Assembly: GCF_000687475.1 (NCBI RefSeq)
Contig: NC_057320.1
Location: 3,472,001-3,536,000 of the forward strand
Length of the DNA stretch: 64,000 nt
Direction of reading: 5' to 3'
From: Ustilaginoidea virens
Lineage: Eukaryota > Ascomycota > Sordariomycetes > Hypocreales > Clavicipitaceae
Below the pieces are notes generated by a model, which did not search any database, was not told where the DNA came from, and was given only the letters and a program-made list of their open reading frames with translations. How positions within the stretch are numbered: position 1 is the stretch's first letter; each line of letters begins with the position of its first letter. Positions 18,559-27,972 of the stretch are shown here, in pieces. The translations under genes were made by a program, and so were the position numbers.

Positions 18559-19182
18559 GGTTGTCCGCCATCGTCTGCCACTTGTCGCCTGAAAAGTTTT
18601 ACCTTGCGTTTCTGATTTTCCCCTCGTGATCTATGGATTCTCCCGCTCGAGTTATTTGATGCTCGTCATGCTGAATCGTCATGCTGAAGAGAGGCCACCT
18701 CGGCAGCCGGGAAGATTCCAACGTCCGCCGCCACCGATTCTTCCCATCTTCAAGCTATAACCTCCGCAATCCCATGCTCACGCTCCTGCTCCAGCGCACG
18801 AAACCGTGCCGCACATCCAGCCATGGGTTACCATTAGCCAATCGGATGCAGTCCACCGAACAAGTTGGCCGCAGTACAAACTTGCCGAGCGGGCGTTTCC
18901 CCTGGCGCGAAGCGAATCCCGGGACGTTGTGCCGTTGATAAACGTTCGACTTCAATTGCAGGCCTTCTGCCACCTTCCGCCACGGCCCCAGCCACTCCCG
19001 CAGCTCGCGCCACAAAGCCACCCCCCCCCTCCCCCCACCACCGACCAAACCCTCGGTCCCGGGTAAACGCACCGTCCGCGCTTGCCCAAATTTCGAGGCA
19101 CAACCCAACCCACCAGACGCAACGACTCACCACCAACTTTGGAGATCCCCCAGCCGGCAACGACATACTCGCACCCGCAGCC
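18504..19182. other. Intergenic, trm61 to smd3, with (CAA)n
   Basis: About 680 bases. A (CAA)n microsatellite lies just after the trm61 stop (18527-18558). The 5' leader and promoter of smd3 should be here; C-rich sequence is at 19020-19040. No other gene is seen. Confidence 0.6.
18527..18558. repeat. (CAA)10 microsatellite
   Basis: About ten CAA units in the 3' region of trm61. Confidence 0.95.
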
Positions 19183-19676
19183 ATGACGTCCACCATCGGC
19201 ATCCCAATCAAGCTCCTCAACGAAGCACAGGTCCCGCCTCGCCCAGCCGCTCCCGCCGCTCCCGCCCACCCATCGCAAGGCTAACCCTTTCCGCAGGGCC
19301 ACATTGTCACCCTCGAAATCACCTCGGGCCAAACCTACCGCGGGAAGCTCCTCGACGGTACTGCTCCACGAGCGCGCCCCCCCCCCCCCGCTCTTCCTCC
19401 CCCGCAGCCAAAGGACAAAAGGCTGACCTTTCCCCCCCTTTAGCCGAGGATAACATGAACGTGCAGCTGAAGGACATTACCGTGACCGCTCGCGACGGCC
19501 GCGTCTCCCACCTCGAACAGGTCTACATTCGCGGCTCGCACGTGCGCTTCTTCATCGTCCCTGATATGCTGCGAAATGCGCCCATGTTCCGGAGCAGGAA
19601 TCTGCGCGGAAGGGGTGTTGGCTTGGCGAGGGGGAGAGCGACTGTTAGCAGGGCGCGGGCTGGTGGACGTCGATAA
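19183..19676 (+). CDS. smd3: Small nuclear ribonucleoprotein Sm D3
   Basis: Core spliceosomal Sm protein; with SmB it forms part of the heptameric Sm ring on U1, U2, U4 and U5 snRNAs. Predicted 113 residues. Exons are 19183-19230, 19297-19357 and 19444-19676, with introns of 66 and 86 nt in phases 0 and 1. The Sm1 motif spans [26 protein letters not shown] across exons 2-3 and the Sm2 motif is [16 protein letters not shown]. The short N-terminus ([15 protein letters not shown]) is diagnostic for SmD3, and the C-terminus is an RG-rich tail ([22 protein letters not shown]) of the kind methylated on arginine for snRNP assembly. Intron 2 contains a C-run of about 14, which may be miscounted in sequence data but does not affect the coding frame. 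Confidence 0.95.
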
Positions 19677-20038
19677 CAGATGCCCGGGCACGTGGGGTTG
19701 GGGCCTTTTGTGACGGAGAAGAGAAGAGAAGAATAAATGAGATGAAAAAGGGCACGATGGCTAGGTTGAGATCGGGGCCTCGATCGAGGATTGGGACATG
19801 GCGTTAGGGACATACTTTGCCGCTATTGATGCAAGAGAATCTTTCAAAAGATGCAAGTGCTTCGAGTCAAGTGCGTCACGCGCAAACTACTAGTGATTTT
19901 TCGTCTTCTGGTGGCAAGGCAGTCTGCGAGCTGGTCCTCAAAAATGGGAGGGCGTGGCTTGCGGAGTCTAGGCGGTTTTTGCTCTGCTCTTACATCTTCT
20001 ACGTCTCTCCCTGGACTTGTGCTATCGTACAATTGTTG
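19677..20038. other. Convergent 3' region
   Basis: 360 bases between the ends of smd3 (+) and the mitochondrial protein gene (-). No gene or notable repeat is seen. Confidence 0.5.
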
Positions 20039-21925
20039 CTACTTCATCTTGGCCAATGCATCCTGGGCCTTGGCAACCAGCTGCTTGGCTTCTTCCGCAC
20101 CCTCGAGACCCTGCGCCGCCTTTTTTGATGCGTGATTTTTCAGCGCGGTGGCTAGGCTCTCCTCTGCTGCTCTGACGGCCTTGCGTCCCTCCTCGCGGAC
20201 CTCGCCCTCCCAGAATGCCCGCGCGGCATTCCACTTCCTCTGCAACCGGCCTAGCCCGTAGACAATGCCCAGGGCTGCGACCGCAGCGGCGTCGTACACA
20301 GTGGACGAGAGGGATGAAATGTACAGGAGCGCAGCGAGGGAGGTGGTCGTGGCGGATGTTCCCAGGGCCTGGAGGACCAGTTTCTGGGCTAGAGATTGTA
20401 GGGCCGGGACGGTCTCGTTCTGCAGGTAGCGGCGCGCGAACGCCACGTGGCCCGGCCACTTGGGCAAGGCAGAAAACGACGCGTGGGAAGCTGCCGGCGC
20501 GCGCTCTCCCGAAGCGAGCGGTCGATCCGTGCGTGTCGCCCGGGCAGCCGAGGCGGGCTGGGGATACTCTGGCAGGGAGCGGCTCGTCTGGGCGACGCGT
20601 CCCGCGAGGTACACCAGCTCCTGCTCTGCCGTGGGCAGGAAGCGTCGGCAGAGCATTTCGTTGGCGAGCATGGCGACATCGTCGACGCGCCAGAAGAGCT
20701 TCCACCACCCCAGCTTCCGCCATCGGCGGCCACTGAAGGCCAGGTCCAGCTCCTCTTGCAGCTCCGTGTGAGCCCGTTGCGCCCAGTCGGCCGGGCCGCT
20801 ACCCAGCACACCGGGGTAGCGGTCGCCGCTTACCAGCGTGCCTGCCAGCGTGCCTGCCGAGTCTCGGGCCGAGCTCTGCGCTACGAGCAGCTGAGCTCGG
20901 TCCAAGGTGTTTTGCAGCAAGGATCCAACGAGGTTTCTCACGGCGGGTTTCGTCGCGCCGGCGGCAGACGTGGCGCCGTCCTTGAGCCACCTCGTCAGGG
21001 CCGGGACGTTGCTGGAGGACCACAAGCGCTCATATTCCATGGCATGCTGCGGTCCTTGCCGAAATAAGCCCACGCCACGCTCGGCCAGCGACACGTCCAC
21101 GATGGGGAACGGCACTTTGAGCTGCTGCCCGGTTACCCCTTCCATCTGCACGGCTGCGTTGACCATGTCGGCCGGCAGAGAGACGGGGAGAAGCGACACG
21201 CTGACGGCGCCCCTGAACCCGTCGGCGACAGCAAGAGCTTGGTGTACCGGGACCGGCAGGGGCGCCGGCGCCGGCGCCGATCTGCCGGCGGCGGTGCGAA
21301 TATCGGCAGCCGGAACGAGCAAGCCTTCCAGTCCAGCATCGCCGGGCGCTTGGTTGCCCTCGATGAGAATAAACTCGAGGTTGTAGTCGTCAAATTGCGG
21401 CGACGAGACGTGCATCTCATCCCAGTCCTTCTCCCTCTCGATGACCAGCGAGACGGCGTGCAGCTTCCGGGGCGGTCCGACGCGCACGACCAGTGGTCTT
21501 CGCCCGTCGCAGCTCTCCAGCTCCTTCTCCCACGGCTGCTCGTCTTGCAGGGGGTCAGCGAGGATGGCGCGCACAAGTCTTCTTGCTGTCGGCCCAGCGT
21601 GGGAGCCGGTCCCCAGTCCCAGGATCGCCACTCGAACCAGCTCCTCTCCTGCCGCTGCTCGCAGTCCCTGCAGCGCCAGCTGGAGTCTCGAGGTGTCGGT
21701 CAGGTGCGGGGCTTTTTTCTGAAGCTGCAGCAGCGCTTTCTCGAGCTCTACTCGGGGGCTGATGGCGTTGGAGTGGTGTCGTCGAGAGCCGGCATCGCGC
21801 CTCCGTCGGAGGGCGGCGCTGGCACACGTTGGACAAGCATGTGCAATCGAAGCCAGTCTGCTGCTGGGGACGCATAGGAGACGATACTGTCCGGGGCGGG
21901 CCAGCGGACGGGATGATGGGGCCAT
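20039..21925 (-). CDS. Mitochondrial membrane protein, Mmc1-like
   Basis: Single-exon 628-residue protein. The N-terminus is basic, Ser/Ala-rich and free of acidic residues for about 45 residues (RRRRDAGSRRHHSN at its end), which looks like a mitochondrial presequence. The central region carries short conserved-looking blocks (VRVAILGLGTGSHAGPTARRLVRAIL, DDYNLEFILIEGNQ). Near residues 510-560 there are two hydrophobic segments (LAALLYISSLSSTVYDAAAV and ALGIVYGLGRL) that could form a membrane hairpin, followed by an Ala/Lys/Glu-rich coiled-coil tail ending at LAKMK. The architecture agrees with the fungal Mmc1 family of mitochondrial proteins, but I recognise the family only weakly and its biochemical role is unknown to me. 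The gene is very GC-rich, which opens long antisense frames. Confidence 0.6.
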   Translation of the reverse strand: MAPSSRPLARPGQYRLLCVPSSRLASIAHACPTCASAALRRRRDAGSRRHHSNAISPRVELEKALLQLQKKAPHLTDTSRLQLALQGLRAAAGEELVRVAILGLGTGSHAGPTARRLVRAILADPLQDEQPWEKELESCDGRRPLVVRVGPPRKLHAVSLVIEREKDWDEMHVSSPQFDDYNLEFILIEGNQAPGDAGLEGLLVPAADIRTAAGRSAPAPAPLPVPVHQALAVADGFRGAVSVSLLPVSLPADMVNAAVQMEGVTGQQLKVPFPIVDVSLAERGVGLFRQGPQHAMEYERLWSSSNVPALTRWLKDGATSAAGATKPAVRNLVGSLLQNTLDRAQLLVAQSSARDSAGTLAGTLVSGDRYPGVLGSGPADWAQRAHTELQEELDLAFSGRRWRKLGWWKLFWRVDDVAMLANEMLCRRFLPTAEQELVYLAGRVAQTSRSLPEYPQPASAARATRTDRPLASGERAPAASHASFSALPKWPGHVAFARRYLQNETVPALQSLAQKLVLQALGTSATTTSLAALLYISSLSSTVYDAAAVAALGIVYGLGRLQRKWNAARAFWEGEVREEGRKAVRAAEESLATALKNHASKKAAQGLEGAEEAKQLVAKAQDALAKMK

Positions 21926-22642
21926 TGACGGTCAAGGCGAGGCCGTGATGTATGTAGGTAGTAATTGATATATTGATGTACGGAGTAGTGGGATTGATAA
22001 TTGATGCTGGAAGTACCTAATGTCTGGTTACATAGCTCTGGAGGTGGTGCAGCTGCTGTCTGAGTAGCGCTTCGGGTTGGTGGGGCGTGTTCTTGGGGTC
22101 TGACAAGGGGTCGGTCCGCAGTGGCTCACTTCATGTTGCAACGCGTCGGTGTCCGGCATGAGCAGATAGATGATGGTAATGGCTTGATTCCCCAGCAATC
22201 ATCTCAGGACTCCCATCCTTGTGGAGAAGACAGTATTGTTTCCCGACTTTTCCTCGCCTTCCCTCTTCTGCAGAGATCACCTCCGCCCGCCGCTCCCTAT
22301 CGATCGAATTGGTTGATGGCGTCAATTGATGCTTCTTTGCCCAAATCGACAAATCGACGGGGCTGCAGCAGGCTGTTTGTTAGTGCTGGCTGGGGGGTTC
22401 ACTGTGCTACCAGCTGTGCGTGCTGCATGACGCCTGGCTGCCCCCCCCCCGTTAGCTGCCGTTACACTGTTACCGCCTGGTACATGTCGGGTACTACCAG
22501 ACATACTAGTCCGTACATGTACACATACACACCTTGACGGCATCAACAGGCACCCAAAACGCCCCCGTGAGCCGTGCCCGTAACTCAATCCCAGCCTTGT
22601 CCCCAAATTGCTTCACCTGGCCTCAACCCAGCCCTCCCTCCA
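21926..22642. other. Divergent intergenic region
   Basis: About 720 bases between divergent genes. TACGGAGTA is at 21979-21987, within 55 bases of the Mmc1-like start codon. A C10 run is at 22441-22450. The GH18 frame is open upstream to 22574 without an ATG. Confidence 0.5.
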
Positions 22643-23668
22643 ATGCCTCCCATCCCACCCCACGTCAACCCTCTCCCCCGCCTCATCACATACTACCAAA
22701 CCCACCATGACTCCTCCGGCAACCACATCTCCATCCTCCCCCTCGTCACCCAACCCTCCGTATCCATAACTCACCTCATCCTCGCCGCCATCCACGTCAA
22801 CTCGGACCCCGACAACCTCACCCTCAACGACCACCCCCCCGACCACCCGCGCTTCCAGCCCCTCTGGGCCGAGCTGCGCGTCCTGCAGGCGTCCGGCATC
22901 AAGGTCCTGGGAATGCTCGGCGGCGCCGCAAGGGGCACGTACCTGCGCCTGGACGGCCCCGACGACCAGTTCGAGACCTACTACGCTCCGTTGCGGCGCC
23001 TTGTCCGCGGCGCAGCTCTGGACGGGCTGGACCTGGACGTGGAGGAGGAGGTGAGCCTCGGCGGCATCGTCCGGCTGATCGATCGGCTCCGGGCAGACTT
23101 TGGCCCCGGCTTCGTCATCACCATGGCGCCCGTTGCCATGGCCATGCTGGATCCGGCCAAGAACCTGAGCGGCTTCGACTACGAGGCGCTCGAGGTCATG
23201 CGGGGGAGGGAGATAGCCTGGTACAACACGCAGTTCTACTGCGGCTGGGGGAATCTCGGCAGCACGCTCATGTACGACCTGATGCTGCGCAAAGGCTGGA
23301 GCCCCGAGAAGCTGGTCGTCGGCGTTGTGACGAACCCTGCCAACGGAACTGGCTTCGTGCCTTGGGAGATGCTTGCCGCTGTTGTGGGCATTTTGCATAG
23401 ACGCCACCAGCAGTTTGGAGGCGTCATGGGATGGGAATACTTCAACAGCTTGCCCGGCGACGCCGCAAGACCCTGGGAGTGGGCCAGCAATCTCTCTTCT
23501 CTGCTCAGGCCTCATTCTTTGGAGCCTGTGCCCGACTCGGCGACTACTCGAGGCACACGGTGCGACCAAGAATGTCAGGTTGATCCAGACCCCGTAACAA
23601 GCTTGAGCCTTCCGCTGGAACTGCCCACAGAGTTTGACTATCACTCCGACGGTCACGCCCAAGACTGA
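22643..23668 (+). CDS. GH18 family glycoside hydrolase (chitinase-like), no signal peptide
   Basis: Predicted 341-residue TIM-barrel hydrolase of family GH18, acting on chitin or related GlcNAc-containing glycans. The catalytic motif DGxDxDxE is intact as DGLDLDVE, about residue 132, with the final Glu as proton donor. Other barrel strands are recognisable: RLITYYQTHH (beta 1), LILAAIHVN (beta 2), GIKVLGMLGGAARG (beta 3), FVITMAPVAMAM (beta 5), IAWYNTQFYCGWG (beta 6, with the QFY-type substrate contact), LVVGVVTNPANGTG (beta 7) and GVMGWEYFNS (beta 8, with Trp). The ATG at 22643 is the first ATG of the frame; no signal peptide or membrane anchor follows it, so the enzyme is predicted intracellular or non-classically exported. 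An unseen upstream exon is possible. The single exon is unusual for a fungal chitinase gene. Confidence 0.85.
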   Translation: MPPIPPHVNPLPRLITYYQTHHDSSGNHISILPLVTQPSVSITHLILAAIHVNSDPDNLTLNDHPPDHPRFQPLWAELRVLQASGIKVLGMLGGAARGTYLRLDGPDDQFETYYAPLRRLVRGAALDGLDLDVEEEVSLGGIVRLIDRLRADFGPGFVITMAPVAMAMLDPAKNLSGFDYEALEVMRGREIAWYNTQFYCGWGNLGSTLMYDLMLRKGWSPEKLVVGVVTNPANGTGFVPWEMLAAVVGILHRRHQQFGGVMGWEYFNSLPGDAARPWEWASNLSSLLRPHSLEPVPDSATTRGTRCDQECQVDPDPVTSLSLPLELPTEFDYHSDGHAQD

Positions 23669-23810
23669 CCAGCGAGCAGTGAAGTCACCTCAAGATGAGC
23701 ACATTTACATCATGTTACCACAGCCATAGAGTCAACATGTTTGCAAACAGCGCCGCCTTGTCGCACAAAGTCAAAACATCAGGCGTATAGAAGCAAATGT
23801 TATTTCATCA

Positions 23811-23828
23811 AAAAAAAAAAAAAAAAAA
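23811..23828. repeat. A18 homopolymer
   Basis: A run of 18 A in the 310-base gap (23669-23981) between the convergent GH18 and secreted-protein genes; that gap holds nothing else notable. Confidence 0.9.
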
Positions 23829-23981
23829 GGGCAAGACATGACTAATGTAGAGCCGACAGTATAACAACGGACCCCCCATCGTCCGAATCATCTAGCGATA
23901 CAGCAGCCACCAAACAAGAAGCAAAGTTCCACAAACGTGCCGTCAACACTACCACCGCTTCGCCACGTCTCAAGGCCATCA

Positions 23982-25172
23982 TCATTCGCAGGCCATCCAA
24001 GGATCACACTGTGCCTGGACGGTAAAGTTGTTGAACCTGGGGTAGCTGCCCTGTACAGCGCCAATGACTTGGTCGAAAAAGCTCTTGTTAAAACGTCCAG
24101 TCTCGCAGGTAGAGCACGGAGTGCTGAGGAAAACGTCGTAGTGCGTCTTGTATGACAGACGACCGACCACATGGTTGGTGGCGACGTCAATGGCCTGCAA
24201 GCTGAATGCTTCGGGCATCACCACCCAGTTGGGCAATGTTTGGTTGCTGCTGCTTCCTCCTGGAATGACTGGATTTTGATTGAACCACAGGCTGTTCAAG
24301 CCCACGTCACGGAGGGCCTTGATCAGAAGGAGGGTCATGTGAGTGTCCTCGTCGATTTGTATTCCAGCGCAGTCAATGGTGATATTGTATCCAGAGCCAC
24401 GAACTGAACCGCTGATGCAACGCCCGGTGCTTTTGTCCCAGACGAATAGGTTAATGAAAGCCTGCCAAGTGTCTTGCCAGTTGATGAAGCGTGGGTTCAC
24501 AGAAGCAAACACGTCCAACTTGCCCTGATTCGGGTTGTGTGTCGGTGCCGGTTGCCCGGAGGAAGTTGGAGTGACGGTGACAGTGGTTGGTGGTGGCTTC
24601 GTATAGAACGTAGTTCTGGGGGGTGTAGCTGGGGAACTTGTGGCAGAGGAGTGCGGGTTCATGTCTTTGGGACGAGCGGGGGGGTTGATTTCATGATTGC
24701 AAACAAAAGCAGTCCGGCAGATGGCATCGTGGCTAACAGTTTTGTTGATTGCCGCGCTGATTGGCCGGCCGCGATAGGCCCAGCAGTTGAGCACTGCTTT
24801 GCTGTCCTTGCTGGAGACAGCACTCCCGGCTTTGAAGCCATCAGGAGTCCCATCTTCAATATAGGCGGTCCAAACTTCACCATTGGGCATGGCAGCAGTG
24901 ACGCCTTGTGGCAACCAAGGATAGATGCCATCCTTGTAGGGAACCTGCACAGCCATGTCTGGTGCTTTTGGGTAGGTCGATGCAGAATCAGGCCACTTGA
25001 TCTGGTTGTACCAGTTCATCTGACGAGACGTAGACCAGTCGGGGTGCTCCTTGTCATCTCCGATACCACAGTCGCAGAGGACCAGATTTCCTTGAGAAGG
25101 ATTCTGACTGCTGACGACAGATGCCAGGACCAAACCGGCGGCGAGGTTAGTTGCCAATCTGGAAAGAGCCAT
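23982..25172 (-). CDS. Secreted protein of unknown function, two domains with Pro/Thr linker
   Basis: Single-exon 396-residue protein. It begins with a clear signal peptide (MALSRLATNLAAGLVLASVVSSQ, cleavage expected after SSQ or nearby). The first domain (about residues 25-170) contains CDCG, and single Cys in LNCWAYRG, AICRTAF and VCNHEI. A Pro/Ser/Thr-rich linker (about 175-225) follows, probably O-glycosylated. The second domain (about 228-396) has CISGSVRG, ITIDCAG, the STPCSTC pair and a C-terminal CDPWMAC. Five or more N-glycosylation sequons are present (NKT, NIT, NQT, NKS, NFT). I do not recognise either domain. Extracellular location is well supported; effector or wall function is guesswork. 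The ATG at 25172 fits the signal peptide exactly. Confidence 0.8.
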   Translation of the reverse strand: MALSRLATNLAAGLVLASVVSSQNPSQGNLVLCDCGIGDDKEHPDWSTSRQMNWYNQIKWPDSASTYPKAPDMAVQVPYKDGIYPWLPQGVTAAMPNGEVWTAYIEDGTPDGFKAGSAVSSKDSKAVLNCWAYRGRPISAAINKTVSHDAICRTAFVCNHEINPPARPKDMNPHSSATSSPATPPRTTFYTKPPPTTVTVTPTSSGQPAPTHNPNQGKLDVFASVNPRFINWQDTWQAFINLFVWDKSTGRCISGSVRGSGYNITIDCAGIQIDEDTHMTLLLIKALRDVGLNSLWFNQNPVIPGGSSSNQTLPNWVVMPEAFSLQAIDVATNHVVGRLSYKTHYDVFLSTPCSTCETGRFNKSFFDQVIGAVQGSYPRFNNFTVQAQCDPWMACE

Positions 25173-26013
25173 CTTGTATCTTGTCGTGAATGGTGTTTCT
25201 TATCGTAGATGAGACGGGACAAATCAACGTGCAATTGGGATTTCGAGAGAGTAATACGAATGGATGGAATATGAAACGAAAAGGAGAAGAAAATGAGAGA
25301 ATGGGCGAGAGAGTTTTTAAGCTGGACTGGTTGCTGGCTGTCGCCTTCCTCAAGCATACCTCACAACTTATACGGAAGGAACGGTTAACTACTAGGCAAG
25401 TAGCAACAGCTGCAACTGACAGCTGCTATTGACAGCTGCCACGAGGTGACCACATCCTTCACGCAGACGGCCTGCAATCTCTTGGCCAAAGATTCCATTG
25501 GATGTAGGAGGTATTTTGTTGTCTCCAAGGGCAAAAGAGACTGGTCTGGTAACGCCGTTTGGCAAGGAGGTCTGGTTGAATGCTCGGTCAGTTCTCCAAA
25601 GTTGTCTCGGCTCTCTTAGAGGAGGTAGGAGACCTTTGTGTGTCTGGATGCAGTTGACGAAACCAGACTGCGAAGGATTGTCTACCTATGCATTCGTGAT
25701 AAGTAAGCTATTGAGTACGGAGGTCCGACCTACAGTAGAGAGTAGAAAAGCCGTACGCTTTGCTCCCTGCGACAAGCCAAGTCCCTTGCACTCATGATGC
25801 CTGAACGACCCACACGGCGATTCCTATTCCGCATCTGTTCCCCGTGATCGGCACTGATTGGATCCCCCCTTATGGTGCTACGGTGCTCCGTTGAATTCAA
25901 TGTTGTGACCAGCATCTCAGCTCCAATTCCCGCACCGCGTAATATTGCGAGATTTCAATAAAAGGGCCTTGATCGCCACGTACCATCCCACTCTCAGATG
26001 TGTATGCGCAACA
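25173..26013. other. Divergent intergenic region, secreted gene to mrx11
   Basis: 840 bases serving as promoters for both neighbours. Near 25405-25440 there are repeats of ACAGCTGC/CAGCTGCTAT. No gene is seen. Confidence 0.5.
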
Positions 26014-26625
26014 ATGCTTCGCCGACTCAATCCTTCTAAATGGGGTTTCCGACTGCCCATTGGCCGTGTTGCTCCGCGTTGGACACACAACATCCGCCAT
26101 CAGACGACCCAAGCTTCGCGTCTTGATCGCATCACAGCCAGGCTCCCTCGTCGACTGCAGAAATACTCCCGTGGCCTTCGGAATGCGCCAGTGTCCCACA
26201 TCATGTCATTTCTCATTCTTCACGAACTCACTGCCATTGTGCCCTTGATCGCACTATTCGCGCTGTTTCACTACACGACATTTGTTCCTATAACATACAT
26301 GACCGCGCATTTCGGAGACTATGTGCAGTCCGGCATCTCACGATTCGAAAAATATTTTCGATCCAAGGGTTACTTTGGCTTCAGGCCGAAAGATTTCGAC
26401 GAGTACGATATTGAAGGGACCTATGCTGTGGAGAAATGGAATACTGGCGAGGAGAAATACAAGATTCTAGTCGAGGTTGCACTCGCCTATGCTGTCACCA
26501 AGGTGCTTTTGCCGCTTCGTATCATAGCAAGTGTGTGGGCTACGCCATGGTTTGCGAGCGTGTTACTGCGAATGAAACGAGCCTTGATGTCGGTCGCAAG
26601 TGCTCGTTCTCACAGACGAAAATGA
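26014..26625 (+). CDS. mrx11: Mitochondrial FLILHELTA-family protein MRX11
   Basis: Predicted 203-residue mitochondrial inner-membrane protein. It contains the exact signature FLILHELTAIVPLIALFALFHY-type block (about residues 68-90) that names the FLILHELTA family, whose yeast member Mrx11 is associated with the mitochondrial expressosome (MIOREX) around mitoribosomes. The N-terminus from the ATG at 26014 (MLRRLNPSKWGFRLPIGRVAPRW) is basic and amphipathic, a good presequence. One hydrophobic segment overlaps the signature; a second lies near the C-terminus (VEVALAYAVTKVLLPLRIIASVWATPWF). The frame is open upstream to 25945 without an ATG. Molecular function is not established for the family. 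Single exon. Confidence 0.9.
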   Translation: MLRRLNPSKWGFRLPIGRVAPRWTHNIRHQTTQASRLDRITARLPRRLQKYSRGLRNAPVSHIMSFLILHELTAIVPLIALFALFHYTTFVPITYMTAHFGDYVQSGISRFEKYFRSKGYFGFRPKDFDEYDIEGTYAVEKWNTGEEKYKILVEVALAYAVTKVLLPLRIIASVWATPWFASVLLRMKRALMSVASARSHRRK

Positions 26626-26746
26626 ACAAGATGAAACGGAGAAGTTGTGTATCGAGAAACATTGTTATTGCTCAAGTAGAGCCGTTACGGCATTGACTAT
26701 AAGATGGGTTCTCTGGATTTACTTTTGAGGCGCTTCTGAGAGGTAT

Positions 26747-27609
26747 TTACTCCTTCTCGTAGATCCAGCTGAACTGCGACTGCTTGTAGCTGACAACATC
26801 ACCCTCCTTGAACCACAAAGCAATCTCCTTCTTGGCATTCTCGACGGAGTCGGAGCCGTGGCAGACGTTGCGGCCGACGTCGATGGCGTAGTCACCACGA
26901 ATGGTGCCAGGGGCGGACGCAAGAGGGTTGGTGGCACCGAGAATGGCTGCCAGTATTCAGTATCTGTCTAGAAGGCTGGAATGATATCTGAAAGCCACTT
27001 ACTACGACCAGTCTTGACGGCATCACGGCCTTCCCAGACCATGGCGCAGATGGGGCCAGAGGCCATGTCTGCAGATTGTTAATTCCCGTTGGCTTTGATC
27101 AGCAGGGTTGTAGTTCCATACACTCAACAAGACCTTTGAAGAAAGGCTTGTCCTTGAGATCAGCGTCTAGGGCAGGTTAGCGATTGTTCCAACAGGTCCA
27201 AAGGAATGGAAGGCGCATACAGTGAGCCTCAAGGTGCGCCTTGCCGGGGCTGACGAGCTTTATGGCGGCGAGCTTGAAGCTAGTGATATTCAGCATCTTG
27301 CTTCTTGCCAGGCCGAAGAGGCCTAAATATCCTTCTGAACTCACCCGCGGCTCTCGAAACGAGAGATGATGGGACCAATGAGGCCGCGCTATGCTGGGCG
27401 TCAATGCATTGAGCGTGATAAGGATTAGTGCTTGAGAAAATGGATACCTGGACGCCATCGGGCTTGATAGCAATGAAGCTGTGTATACTACGTTAGACCA
27501 GAGGTTGGGGATGGGGGGGAGGGGGAAAAGTCTTCTTGGAGGGGTAGAATGGCGGGGTAGAAGGAGACATGAAAATGCGAGGTACTCACGTCTGCTCGGA
27601 AGAAGACAT
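26747..27609 (-). CDS. ndk1: Nucleoside diphosphate kinase, seven exons
   Basis: Transfers the gamma phosphate between nucleoside triphosphates and diphosphates through a phosphohistidine; cytosolic hexamer in most eukaryotes. Predicted 154 residues from the ATG at 27609. Exons (minus): 27609-27590, 27478-27448, 27388-27345, 27279-27221, 27166-27122, 27068-27003 and 26946-26747. The six introns are 53-111 nt with GT/AG borders, and the joined frame is continuous throughout. Landmarks are [13 protein letters not shown], the [11 protein letters not shown] segment, [22 protein letters not shown] and the active-site block [10 protein letters not shown] with His118, followed by the usual C-terminus ending WIYEKE. 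The gene is unusually intron-dense for this window. Exon 1 is open in frame far upstream (to 27972), encoding a possible membrane-anchored form described in the next entry. Confidence 0.95.
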
Positions 27610-27972
27610 TGTGGTTTTCGGGCCCGAATCTAACGAGGGTTTTGAAATGGAGGTAATCGTTGAGGCAATAGAGCAAACCGGGGTGACTGTAGAACAAGAA
27701 TTGCAATTGAGACTCTGGCGAGGGGAGAAGAAGAAGTAAATACCAACGGCGGCCAGTGCAAGGAGGAGAGCGAAAATTGGTGGGGTCAGGGTTGTTTCTG
27801 CAGCGCGTCTCATTGGGTTGCTACGCCGGCTGCTCGACGCACCAGTGCTGGTGCTTGAGCCTGTGCTTGCTGCGATGGCGCCGTGATCTGGGTTGTCGGT
27901 GTCCATCTGTGCCTGAAGCGGGGTCCTTGGCTCCTTGTGCTCCTTGTGCTCCTGGATGTGGGGGTTGACCAA
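27607..27972 (-). CDS. In-frame 5' extension of ndk1 encoding a membrane segment (alternative start)
   Basis: Upstream of the usual ndk1 start the same frame is open for 121 codons back to an ATG at 27972, with another ATG at 27906. The encoded segment is not random-looking: a hydrophilic Lys/Glu/His-rich start, a Ser/Thr-rich stretch, an Arg cluster (SSRRSNPMRRAAET) and one strong hydrophobic helix (PPIFALLLALAAVGIYFFF) followed by Ser/Pro-rich sequence leading into MSSSEQT. Translation from here would give a 275-residue type II membrane-anchored kinase; from 27609 the soluble form. The start at 27609 has the better-conserved protein. The extension could be 5' untranslated sequence that happens to be open, so confidence is modest. 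Confidence 0.4.

Noticed and set aside
22613..23662. 349-codon minus-strand frame over the GH18 gene
   Set aside because: Antisense frame; the plus strand has an intact catalytic motif and barrel strands.
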